Below, piece after piece: positions 1 to 5,079 of a DNA stretch of 5,079 nucleotides; the first letter of the stretch is position 1; each line of letters starts with the position of its first letter. The DNA comes from JAABYT01 sp041581935 (GTDB taxonomy: Bacteria; Pseudomonadota; Gammaproteobacteria; HK1). A program made the translations under genes and the position numbers. The notes beneath the pieces are model-generated. The model made no database searches. It worked only from the letters and a program-made list of their open reading frames with translations, and had not been told where the DNA came from. Location: assembly GCA_041581935.1 (NCBI GenBank), contig JBFICP010000248.1, forward strand, positions 1 through 5,079, read 5' to 3'.

Positions 1-239
1 TCACCCGTTTCCTGCACGTTCTTCACCGAGTCCTTGTAGCTGCCCTCGCTGTGCGCACCGCTGGCTGCAAACATGACGGTGGGCGGCTCCGCGGCGACGG
101 CGTTGAAAAAGGAGTAGGGCGCGAGGTTGACGACACCGCTGCTGTCCTGGCTGCTCACCCAGCCGATGGGTCGGGGAACGACCAGCGATTTGAAGGGGTC
201 GTGCTTGAGGCCGTGATGACTCCTGGTTTCGTAAAACAT
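1..239 (-). CDS. Flavin reductase-like FMN-binding protein, N-terminal part (cut by window edge)
   Basis: The first 79 residues are present and the frame is open at the left window edge, so the C-terminal part is missing. The stretch PRPIGWVSS at residues 22-30, followed by NLAPYSFFNAV at 38-48 and PPTVMF at 52-57, is the signature of the flavin reductase-like/DIM6-NTAB FMN-binding split-barrel family (COG1853). The KDSVKNVQETG segment at 69-79 also fits the family. Members bind FMN and act as NAD(P)H:flavin reductases or flavoprotein oxygenase components in the cytoplasm; the substrate cannot be told here. The ATG is the only plausible start: an in-frame TAA lies about 50 bases upstream with no ATG, GTG or TTG between. 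AGGAA lies about 11 bases before the ATG as a distant ribosome site. The gene follows the DMT transporter on the same strand after 75 bases and may be co-transcribed or use the GATAAT box at 281-286. Family call is firm; specific activity is unknown. Confidence 0.88.
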   Translation of the reverse strand, partial: MFYETRSHHGLKHDPFKSLVVPRPIGWVSSQDSSGVVNLAPYSFFNAVAAEPPTVMFAASGAHSEGSYKDSVKNVQETG

Positions 240-280
240 GCGCTGTGCGATTCCTCGTGGGCCGTTGATCGATTTAGCAG

Positions 281-286
281 ATTATC
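281..286 (-). promoter_or_regulatory. Possible -10 box (GATAAT) for the flavin reductase gene
   Basis: Reading on the minus strand, GATAAT (5 of 6 to TATAAT) lies 41 bases before the flavin reductase ATG, in the short gap after the transporter stop. I find no good -35 hexamer 15 to 18 bases upstream, so this is a weak candidate. Read-through from the transporter gene is equally possible. Confidence 0.25.
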
Positions 287-314
287 GCCGGCGGGTGAAG
301 GCAGTGGGTTCCGC

Positions 315-1226
315 TCATGCCGCCAGCAGCAGTATGACCACGCCTCCCGCGACCAGCAGCATTCCCAGAAGCTCGAGGCCCGTGGTGCGCTCGCGAAAAA
401 ACAGCGTCGATATCGCAAGCGCGAAGACGAACTCGACCTGCCCGAGCGCCTTCACGTAGGCGGCGCGTTCGAGGGTCATCGCCGTGAACCAGCCGATGGA
501 GCCGAGTGCCGAGGTGACGCCGACGAACAACGACACCCGCCACTGGCGCGCGATGATCGCGAATTGCGCGGGCGACCGGATCGCGACGTACACCATCATG
601 ATGAGCGTCTGCAGGAGCACCATCACCACCAGCGTGAATCCTGCGGTCAGCAAAAAATTGTCGACGCCGAAAGAAAGGCTCGCTTTTCGAATCGACAGCG
701 ATGCCAGCGCGAAACCGAGCCCCGAGCCGAGCCCGATGGCGGCGGCGCGATTCCACAACCGCCCGAGAATCGAAGCGTTCGGCAGGTGACTGCGGGCGAT
801 CGTCAGGACAACCACGCCGGCTACGCTGATGATGATGGCGACCCAGCCCTGGGCGCTGATCCATTCACCGAAAAAGAGCGCGCCGATGAAGGCCGTCAGG
901 AATGCCTCGGTGCGGGCGTAAGTGGTGCCGACCGCGAAATTCCTCAGCGAAAAAAGATAGATGAGCAGCACGGTTGCGACGATTTGGGCCACGCCGCCGA
1001 GCACGGTGAAGCCGATGAAGGTTGCATTGAGTGGCGGAAGCGAGCTTTCGGTGCCGATCATGACGCCGGCGAGATACAGCGCGGCGAAGGGGAGGCCGAA
1101 GAGGAAGCGCACCAGCGTGACCGAAATCGCGTCCAGATGCACGGTCAGATGCTTCTGTCCCGCTGTGCGCACGGTCTGCATGACGACGGCGAACAGCGTG
1201 ATGGGAATCCAGAGCCAGGCGGTCAC
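315..1226 (-). CDS. EamA/DMT family inner-membrane transporter
   Basis: This 303-residue protein has ten predicted hydrophobic helices, at roughly residues 3-20, 34-56, 70-92, 98-120, 127-145, 161-178, 190-215, 231-249, 256-277 and 286-302. That is the normal length and topology of the drug/metabolite transporter superfamily. The two EamA repeats are visible. The first ends near residues 106-142, with TEAFLTAFIGALFFGE and then WVAIIISVAGVVVL. The second ends at 260-302, with ALGQVEFVFALAISTLFFRE and then LLGMLLVAGGVVILLL. Members export amino acids, metabolites or toxic compounds across the inner membrane; the substrate cannot be predicted. The start is GTG: translation from it gives MTAWLWIPITLF, the first helix directly, as in related proteins. 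The gene lies 25 bases after the secreted-protein gene, so the two are probably one transcript, and an inverted repeat sits in that gap next to the start. Family call is secure. Confidence 0.93.
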   Translation of the reverse strand: MTAWLWIPITLFAVVMQTVRTAGQKHLTVHLDAISVTLVRFLFGLPFAALYLAGVMIGTESSLPPLNATFIGFTVLGGVAQIVATVLLIYLFSLRNFAVGTTYARTEAFLTAFIGALFFGEWISAQGWVAIIISVAGVVVLTIARSHLPNASILGRLWNRAAAIGLGSGLGFALASLSIRKASLSFGVDNFLLTAGFTLVVMVLLQTLIMMVYVAIRSPAQFAIIARQWRVSLFVGVTSALGSIGWFTAMTLERAAYVKALGQVEFVFALAISTLFFRERTTGLELLGMLLVAGGVVILLLAA

Positions 1227-1233
1227 GGGTATC

Positions 1234-1247
1234 CGTCCGAGCGGACG
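1234..1247 (-). repeat. Perfect inverted repeat in front of the transporter start
   Basis: CGTCCG (1234-1239) and CGGACG (1242-1247) are perfect reverse complements separated by two bases. In the minus-strand transcript this sits between the upstream gene's TGA (1254-1252) and the transporter GTG (1226-1224). The downstream arm overlaps the GGACGGA purine stretch that is the best ribosome-binding candidate. As RNA it would form about five pairs around a four-base loop. It may mask the ribosome site until a ribosome ending the upstream gene opens it. The repeat is seen; the role is inferred. Confidence 0.4.
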
Positions 1248-1251
1248 CGCG

Positions 1252-1638
1252 TCATTCGCCGATCACGTCGCGGGTGGTCACGAGAAACAGGACTTCGCCG
1301 CGATCGTTCTCGACCTCGACGAATCGCAAACGGTACTCGCCGGGCTTTCCCTCGGAGACGGTGACGGTCGAGAGCACTCTGCGCGGCGTGAAGGATTCGA
1401 CCACGATGGCGCAATCGGAAGACTCGGACAGGGCCGTGTATCCGGTTCGAGGTCCGAATCGGTTGAATGCCGCGGCAATCGCCTCGGCAGCGGCGCGCGA
1501 TCGGCAGAGGTTCGCCTGCTGCTTAGAACGCGGCTGGTCGATCGTGTAGCGCCAGGCGTCATCGGAGGCGGGCGCGAAGCTCGGCCACGCCGCTAACGAG
1601 AGAAGAGACATTCGCATGACTCGCGTCAGAGTGGACAT
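1252..1638 (-). CDS. Small secreted (periplasmic) protein of unknown function
   Basis: From the ATG at 1638 this encodes 128 residues. I do not recognise the family. Residues 1-24 look like a Sec signal peptide: Arg6 and Arg9, then a hydrophobic core MSLLSLAAWPSF, then A-P-A before Ser25 as a good signal peptidase I site. The mature part of about 104 residues has exactly two cysteines, Cys45 and Cys76, which could form a disulfide in the periplasm. It has an alanine-rich helix at about 48-60 and a C-terminal half (77-123) that reads as alternating beta strands (AIVVESF, RVLSTVTVSE, YRLRFVEVEN, EVLFLVTT). The frame stays open upstream to a TTG at 1749, but that 37-residue extension is charged and would bury the signal peptide, so I prefer 1638; ATGs at 1617 and 1611 are also possible. 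No strong ribosome site is seen. It lies 136 bases after the macro-like gene, a gap in which I see nothing clear, and 25 bases before the transporter. Confidence 0.7.
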   Translation of the reverse strand: MSTLTRVMRMSLLSLAAWPSFAPASDDAWRYTIDQPRSKQQANLCRSRAAAEAIAAAFNRFGPRTGYTALSESSDCAIVVESFTPRRVLSTVTVSEGKPGEYRLRFVEVENDRGEVLFLVTTRDVIGE

Positions 1639-1774
1639 CGTTATCGGCGGCAACAGGGACAGTGTGTGGAGATCGCAGTCACCTGCGTTTCTGGCGTCTC
1701 TAACGGTTTGCTTGTAGGCGCGCGCCCGCTCCTCACCGATTGCACGCAAAGGTGCTCTCGATCGTGAAATTGGT

Positions 1775-2335
1775 TCAGCGTCTGCCTGCGAACGCCGTGC
1801 GCAACGCCCACATGAGCTCGGTCTCGCTGCCGGCGGGTGCGATGATCCACACGCGCTCGAGGTAGCGAAATTGCGTGCGCGACAGGCATCGCCCCAGCCA
1901 CAGCGCGACGCGGCGCGTCTCGATGTTTCCGTGGCGGGTTCCGATGAGCGGCACGCCGATGGCGCTCAGGCGACGCCATTCCGCTTCCTCGACAATGCCG
2001 TTGATGGCCGAGGCGATCCACTCCTCGCGCCAGGTCGGATCGCGATCGATATCGTGAACGATAGCGAGGAACTGCAGCGGCTTGGATTTTCTGACGAGCA
2101 CGCTGCCCGGAGTGCTCGGCGCTCGCTCACTGACGGCGGCAACCAGCTCACCGTAGCTTTCCTTGGGCTCTTCGACCACCCCCTCGCTGCTCAAGAGCAG
2201 ATGCGTATCCTCCTCCACCGCAAGCGCGTCGACGCCGAACGGTGGCTGATCCTCCGGTGCCACAACGACGTGCACGCGCCCGAGCCGTCCGCCGCGGCCG
2301 AATTCGTCGGATATCAGAGACAGTTTCGATGGCAT
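1775..2335 (-). CDS. Macro-domain-like protein with degenerate binding loops
   Basis: This 186-residue protein reads like a single macro (Appr-1-p processing) domain by order of elements, though key residues differ. VDALAVEEDTHLLLSSEGV (35-53) occupies the place of the family's VDAIVNAANSSLxGGGGV loop. PSTPGSVLVRKS (73-84) matches the CPTGEAxxTxG turn. FLAIVHDIDRD (89-99) matches the YVIHAVGP strand. WIASAINGIVEEAEWRRLSAIGVPLIGT (106-133) matches the helix, strand and PAIGTG loop, with RHGNIETRRVALWLG following. LERVWIIAPAG (159-169) fits the last strand. Macro domains bind or hydrolyse ADP-ribose. Here the NAAN tetrad is VEED and the glycine-rich loop is SSEGV, so canonical binding and catalysis are doubtful. 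No signal peptide or membrane helix, so cytoplasmic. The ATG is followed by a plausible N-terminus; the ribosome site is weak. It diverges from the C45 gene. The macro assignment is fold-level inference and a fold-independent hypothetical is the alternative. Confidence 0.65.
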   Translation of the reverse strand: MPSKLSLISDEFGRGGRLGRVHVVVAPEDQPPFGVDALAVEEDTHLLLSSEGVVEEPKESYGELVAAVSERAPSTPGSVLVRKSKPLQFLAIVHDIDRDPTWREEWIASAINGIVEEAEWRRLSAIGVPLIGTRHGNIETRRVALWLGRCLSRTQFRYLERVWIIAPAGSETELMWALRTAFAGRR

Positions 2336-2391
2336 TTCTGCGTGTCATCCGGCGCCGACAGGGACGGGCGCACTTTGCATCCTTTCGACAG

Positions 2392-2399
2392 TGTATAGT
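2392..2399. promoter_or_regulatory. AT-rich promoter island between the divergent macro-like and C45 genes
   Basis: TGTATAGT stands out in a GC-rich intergenic region. On the plus strand TATAGT (2394-2399, 5 of 6 to TATAAT) could be the -10 box of the C45 gene. On the minus strand TATACA (2397-2392) could be the -10 box of the macro-like gene, giving a leader of about 50 bases. No good -35 hexamer with normal spacing is seen for either; TTGCAT at 2375-2380 is only 13 bases from TATAGT. If used for the C45 gene, transcription would begin near 2406, leaving a leader of about 38 bases to the ATG at 2444 but only about 8 to the GTG at 2414. Confidence 0.35.
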
Positions 2400-2443
2400 G
2401 CCAGTGGACGAACGTGAATGTCGGCAACCAGTTTGCGGGACTC

Positions 2444-3508
2444 ATGCAAAGAATAGAAGTCGCCGGTGATCCCTACCAAGTGGGTTTCGGGCTCGGCGCC
2501 GCGGGCGCTCGCGCGGTACGCGAGATCGTTCCCCGATTGGCACGCTATCAGGCACTCGTGCGCGAATGGTCGGGAAGCGAGCGACTCAGCGCACTCCTCG
2601 GCGCGGCGCGCGCGACTTATCCCGACTATGTGCGCGAGATCGAGGGCATCGCCGACGGAGCGCGTGTCGACTTCGCGCACCTATTCTTATGGAACTGCCG
2701 CGGCGACTTCCCGGGCGGCGGTGATCAGCACGGCAGTGAAGACGCGGGGTGCACGACGGTAATGATCCCCGGCCAGGGGCGAGAGCCCGCCATCATCGCC
2801 CACAACGAGGACGATCAGCCCGAGCTCGACGGTCATTGTTTTCTCGCACGCGTGGTTCCTGCCCGCGGTGTCGCATTTACGAGCTTCTACTCACCGGGCC
2901 TGCTGCCGGGACACACGTTCGGGGTCAACGATGCCGGCCTGGTGCAGACCATCAATCACATTCGGCCCTACGACCAGCAGATCGGGATTCCGCGCCACGT
3001 TATCGCCCGTGCCGTGCTGGGAAGTGCCCGTCTGGACACCGCTCTGGCCGTGTTGAATCGCACGGACCGGGCGAGCGGCTTCCATCACAATCTCGGTCAG
3101 GCGGGAGGCGAGCCGCTCCTGTCGGTGGAGGCGCCCGCGAGCCGCTGTGCGGTGCATTCCGTCACTTCTGCTGCGGTGCACAGTAATCATTTAGTATTTT
3201 CAGAATGCGCCGATATAGTTCAAGAGGTGACCGATTCCTCGGCACGCCGCCTGCGGCGGGGCGAGGCGCTCATCTCAGAAGGCGCCCTGGAGGGCCGCGA
3301 CGCATCGGTGGTGCTCGGCGATGATGCCGACCCGCAGCTGCCGATATGCCGCAAGCGCCGGGGTGGCACGGATTCAGGCTACACGCTGGCCGCCGCCGTA
3401 TTCGCCGTGGCCAGCGACCGGGTAGACTGGCGTGTGCACTCGCATCCCCTCGAGGCGCCCGTCGCGAGCGGCACCCAGCCGATTGGCGGGGAACCGCATG
3501 CAGCTTGA
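2444..3508 (+). CDS. C45-family N-terminal-nucleophile acyltransferase/hydrolase (AAT-like)
   Basis: This 354-residue protein matches the C45 acyl-CoA:6-aminopenicillanate acyltransferase-like family. Landmarks in order: IEVAGDPYQVGFGLGA (4-19), the usual N-terminal motif; EIEGIADGARVDFAHLFLWN (65-84) then CRG; AGCTTVMIP (101-109); AHNEDDQPE (119-127); FGVNDAGLVQTIN (159-171); and VHSNH (245-249). In this family the precursor cuts itself before the cysteine, here Gly102-Cys103, and that cysteine becomes the N-terminal nucleophile of the beta chain. Members move or remove acyl groups on amino acids, beta-lactam nuclei or N-acyl compounds; the substrate here is unknown. No signal peptide, so it is probably cytoplasmic. 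An in-frame GTG at 2414 adds ten residues. I prefer the ATG because the family motif begins there, GCGGGA lies just upstream, and the -10-like box at 2394-2399 leaves a sensible leader. Codons at 3182-3226 are unusually AT-rich. hspQ follows after 35 bases. Confidence 0.9.
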   Translation: MQRIEVAGDPYQVGFGLGAAGARAVREIVPRLARYQALVREWSGSERLSALLGAARATYPDYVREIEGIADGARVDFAHLFLWNCRGDFPGGGDQHGSEDAGCTTVMIPGQGREPAIIAHNEDDQPELDGHCFLARVVPARGVAFTSFYSPGLLPGHTFGVNDAGLVQTINHIRPYDQQIGIPRHVIARAVLGSARLDTALAVLNRTDRASGFHHNLGQAGGEPLLSVEAPASRCAVHSVTSAAVHSNHLVFSECADIVQEVTDSSARRLRRGEALISEGALEGRDASVVLGDDADPQLPICRKRRGGTDSGYTLAAAVFAVASDRVDWRVHSHPLEAPVASGTQPIGGEPHAA

Positions 3509-3521
3509 TATGAGCGCTGCA
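3499..3521 (+). repeat. Inverted repeat at the C45 stop codon
   Basis: TGCAGC (3499-3504) and GCTGCA (3516-3521) are perfect reverse complements around an 11-base spacer that contains the C45 TGA. No run of T follows, so it is not a factor-independent terminator. It overlaps the candidate hspQ promoter and could be a protein site or an RNA stem at the gene end. Six-base arms can arise by chance in GC-rich DNA. Confidence 0.3.
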
Positions 3522-3532
3522 AGGCACAATAT
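3504..3532 (+). promoter_or_regulatory. Candidate heat-shock (sigma-32-type) promoter for hspQ
   Basis: CTTGATA (3504-3510) matches the sigma-32 -35 element CTTGAAA at 6 of 7. CACAATAT (3525-3532) matches the -10 element CCCCATNT at 5 of its 7 fixed positions. The spacer is 14 bases, within the usual range. The -35 overlaps the C45 stop codon. hspQ is a heat-shock gene in enterobacteria, which supports the idea. Against it, transcription would start only about five bases before the hspQ ATG, giving a nearly leaderless message without the GAAAG ribosome-site candidate. Confidence 0.35.
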
Positions 3533-3543
3533 GTGAAAGCATC

Positions 3544-3879
3544 ATGACCAGTGACGAAAAAACCCTGAAATTTCGCATCGGCCAGGTTGTGCGCCATCGG
3601 GTGTACCCGTTCCGGGGCGTCGTTTTCGACGTGGATCCGGAGTTCAGCAACACCGACGAATGGTGGGAATCGATTCCCGAGGACGTGCGGCCGCGCAAGG
3701 ACCAGCCCTTCTATCATCTGCTCGCGGAGAACGAGGAGACCACCTACGTCGCTTACGTCTCCGAGCAGAATCTGCTGATCGACGATGCCGGTGGACCCGT
3801 GAATCACCCCCAGGTCGCCGAGCTTTTCGGCCAGTTCGAAGACGGCGTGTACGAGGTCCTTCCGCAGTACGTGCACTGA
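3544..3879 (+). CDS. hspQ: Heat shock protein HspQ (YccV/hemimethylated-DNA-binding family)
   Basis: This 111-residue protein carries the complete YccV-like domain. KFRIGQVVRHRVYPFRGVVF at residues 9-28 leads into DVDPEFSNTDEWWESIPED (29-47), then VRPRKDQPFYHLLAENEE (48-65) and YVAYVSEQNLL (68-78). This is the long form with the WW-containing insertion, common in proteobacteria outside the enterics, where the protein is shorter. In enterobacteria HspQ is a small cytoplasmic heat-shock protein that binds hemimethylated origin DNA, affects DnaA levels, and acts as a specificity-enhancing factor of the Lon protease. Those roles are known from homologues, not shown here. The ATG is the only close start: no other start codon lies in frame just upstream, and GAAAG stands about five bases before it. 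It lies 35 bases after the C45 gene on the same strand and has a candidate sigma-32-type promoter in that gap. Confidence 0.96.
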   Translation: MTSDEKTLKFRIGQVVRHRVYPFRGVVFDVDPEFSNTDEWWESIPEDVRPRKDQPFYHLLAENEETTYVAYVSEQNLLIDDAGGPVNHPQVAELFGQFEDGVYEVLPQYVH

Positions 3880-3881
3880 GC

Positions 3882-3903
3882 CGCAGCCCCGGTCGGTGCT
3901 GCG
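3882..3903 (+). other. GC-rich hairpin just after hspQ, possible transcript end
   Basis: CGCAGC (3882-3887) pairs with GCTGCG (3898-3903). After one C-T mismatch CC pairs with GG, leaving a GGTC loop. It begins three bases after the hspQ stop. No T-run follows, so it is not a standard intrinsic terminator; it could protect the 3' end or mark a Rho-dependent stop. The remainder of the 190-base gap up to 4069 holds only the candidate promoter of the next gene. Confidence 0.35.
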
Positions 3904-4023
3904 CGCCCTGGAGCGTCTCCCATCCCGTGAAGGCCCCGTGATCGCGCGGCGGATGAGCACCGCGAGCGGCGGGCGTTCGCCAGGCGCAAGGTTACCGTTT
4001 CTGCGGGCGGGTCATTCTTCGGT

Positions 4024-4029
4024 TATTAT
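4024..4029 (+). promoter_or_regulatory. Possible -10 box (TATTAT) for the L,D-transpeptidase gene
   Basis: TATTAT is 5 of 6 to TATAAT and lies in the AT-rich part (about 4010-4055) of an otherwise GC-rich gap, 40 bases before the ATG at 4070. The -35 region around 3999-4006 is poor. The gap and change of composition suggest the gene has its own promoter after hspQ. Confidence 0.35.
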
Positions 4030-4069
4030 TCGTAGTTGATTCGAAATTCTTGAACGATCGAGAGCGCGC

Positions 4070-5079
4070 ATGGTGCACACGGGGGTTCCAATTCGTCCGG
4101 CGAGAAAGGTTGCCGCCTTGGCGGTCGCGGCGCTTGCCTGCGCGGTGTGGCTTGCGCCAGTGTCCGCGGCCACGTACTGGCTGCCCAGGCATGGCGATGG
4201 CGTGGTCGGTCACCTGCAGGGTGCCGTCGCCACCTACGAGGACACCATGCTCGACATCGGGCGGCGCTTCAATGTCGGTTATGAGGAGCTCAAGCTCGCC
4301 AATCCCGGCGTGGATCCGTGGATTCCGGGTGACGGGACGCTGATTGTCATCCCCTCGCGCTTCGTGCTGCCCGATGCGCCGAGAGAAGGCATCGTCCTCA
4401 ACCTGGCGGAAATGCGTCTCTATTACTATCCGGATCCGGTGAACGCCCCGCGGCGCCGGGTCATCACCCATCCGGTCAGCATCGGGCGTGAGGGCTTGAG
4501 CACACCGCTCGGCACCACCCGCATTGTCAGCAAGGCCGCCAACCCGACCTGGTACCCGCCGGAATCGATTCGCGCCGAGGCGGAAGCCGAAGGCGAGCCG
4601 CTGCCGCTGGTGGTGCCCCCCGGGCCGGACAATCCGCTCGGAACCCACGCGCTCGCACTGGCGAGAAAAGGTTACCTGATCCACGGTACCAACAAGCCTT
4701 TCGGCCTCGGCATGCGCGTCAGCCACGGCTGCGTGCGCATGTATCCCGAGGACATCGTGAGCCTGTTCGGCGCGGTGCCGGTCGATACGCCGGTGCATGT
4801 GGTCAATCAGCCGGTCAAATCGGGCTGGCGCGACGGTGTCCTCTACGTGGAGGTGCATCCCGTGGCCGGTGAGCTGGAGCTCGGCGGAACGCTCCCCTCG
4901 ACCGACGCGATGCGCCAGGTCGTGGCGATGACCTCCGAGGAGCAGTCCAAGCACATCCGCTGGGAGCAGGTCACGGCCGTGGTCGAGACGCTGACGGGCA
5001 TTCCCTACGCGGTTTCGGACCCGACCATCGTGCAGCTCAAGCTTGCCCAGACCGTGGACACGACTCCGATGCCCGATGA
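4070..5079 (+). CDS. Periplasmic L,D-transpeptidase with LysM and YkuD domains (ErfK/YbiS type), 3' end outside window
   Basis: Reading from the ATG at 4070 gives 336 codons with no stop, so the gene runs past the right edge; the TGA at 5077-5079 is in another frame. A Sec signal peptide is clear: Arg9, Arg12 and Lys13, a hydrophobic core at 14-29, and V-S-A before Ala34 as cleavage site. A LysM domain follows at about 54-96 (TYEDTMLDIGRRFNVGYEEL, LANPGVDPW, GTLIVIP). The YkuD catalytic domain covers about 106-246: SIGREGLSTPLGTTRI (137-152), NPTWYPP (158-164), then His205 in LIHGT and S218-H219-G220-C221-V222-R223. Cys221 is the catalytic nucleophile and His205 its partner. Homologues ErfK, YbiS, YcfS and YnhG make 3-3 peptidoglycan cross-links or attach Braun lipoprotein; which one applies here cannot be told. 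Residues 247-336 are a C-terminal extension typical of this group, so few residues are probably missing. GAGAG lies six bases before the ATG. Independent unit after a 190-base gap. Confidence 0.93.
   Translation, partial: MVHTGVPIRPARKVAALAVAALACAVWLAPVSAATYWLPRHGDGVVGHLQGAVATYEDTMLDIGRRFNVGYEELKLANPGVDPWIPGDGTLIVIPSRFVLPDAPREGIVLNLAEMRLYYYPDPVNAPRRRVITHPVSIGREGLSTPLGTTRIVSKAANPTWYPPESIRAEAEAEGEPLPLVVPPGPDNPLGTHALALARKGYLIHGTNKPFGLGMRVSHGCVRMYPEDIVSLFGAVPVDTPVHVVNQPVKSGWRDGVLYVEVHPVAGELELGGTLPSTDAMRQVVAMTSEEQSKHIRWEQVTAVVETLTGIPYAVSDPTIVQLKLAQTVDTTPMPD

Noticed and set aside
51..1364. Long plus-strand open frame of 437 codons
   Set aside because: It is antisense to the flavin reductase, the transporter and part of the secreted-protein gene. 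Its translation is a charged, low-complexity H/R/E/D/G-rich product with no recognisable domain, as expected for a shadow of GC-rich genes.
1639..1749. N-terminal extension of the secreted protein from a TTG at 1749
   Set aside because: It adds 37 charged residues ahead of a clear signal peptide, which would block secretion. GAGAG does lie close to the TTG, so it is not excluded.
2038..2066. Repetitive CGAT-rich stretch with several short palindromes
   Set aside because: It encodes the HDIDRDP strand region of the macro-like protein and is explained by Asp/Arg/Ile codon choice; no true repeat array.
3953..4039. 28-codon open frame in the leader of the L,D-transpeptidase gene
   Set aside because: The ribosome site is poorly placed, the peptide is not attenuator-like and the candidate -10 box lies inside it. 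Chance frame is the simpler explanation.
4041..4055. Imperfect palindrome TTCGAAATTCTTGAA before the L,D-transpeptidase start
   Set aside because: Only five of seven positions pair and it matches no operator I can name; likely chance in an AT-rich leader.
4130..4145. Possible lipobox (A-L-A-C24) in the L,D-transpeptidase signal peptide
   Set aside because: The -3 residue is Ala rather than Leu/Val/Ile, the hydrophobic core continues beyond the cysteine, and a good signal peptidase I site VSA is present at 31-33.
3992..4954. Minus-strand open frame of 320 codons
   Set aside because: It lies opposite the L,D-transpeptidase, which has a signal peptide, LysM and the complete SHGCVR catalytic motif. 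The antisense product is rich in His, Arg and Gly and matches nothing.
1..5079. Search for tRNA, rRNA, CRISPR arrays, insertion sequences or toxin-antitoxin pairs
   Set aside because: No cloverleaf, direct-repeat array, transposase or terminal inverted repeats were seen; genes fill nearly all the window.

Overview
The window is GC-rich, compact bacterial chromosome with seven protein genes and no RNA genes, insertion sequences or CRISPR array. Organism (inference from gene content): a Gram-negative proteobacterium. The evidence is a long-form HspQ, a periplasmic LysM/YkuD L,D-transpeptidase, and a DMT exporter next to a flavin-reductase-like protein. A genus cannot be named from the sequence alone.

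Layout. Four genes lie on the minus strand. Reading 5' to 3' on that strand they are a macro-domain-like protein (2335-1775), a small secreted protein of unknown function (1638-1252), a ten-helix EamA/DMT transporter (1226-315) and the 5' part of a flavin reductase-like FMN protein (239-1, cut by the window edge). Three genes lie on the plus strand: a cysteine N-terminal-nucleophile acyltransferase/hydrolase of the C45 (acyl-CoA:6-aminopenicillanate acyltransferase-like) family (2444-3508), hspQ (3544-3879), and an L,D-transpeptidase (4070 to the right edge, still open). The two blocks diverge from a short intergenic region at about 2336-2443, which holds the only clear AT-rich promoter-like island between them.

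How the genes may work together. The secreted protein and the transporter are separated by 25 bases that contain a perfect inverted repeat next to the transporter start, which suggests translational coupling. hspQ follows the C45 gene by 35 bases but has its own candidate heat-shock (sigma-32-type) promoter overlapping the C45 stop codon. The L,D-transpeptidase is set apart by a 190-base gap and probably has its own promoter. Flavin reductase, exporter, HspQ and L,D-transpeptidase look like ordinary housekeeping genes that are neighbours by chance. The least conventional part is the centre: a macro-like protein that appears to have lost the canonical ADP-ribose-binding residues, divergent from a cytosolic C45 enzyme of unknown substrate. 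I see no convincing evidence of a new multi-gene system.
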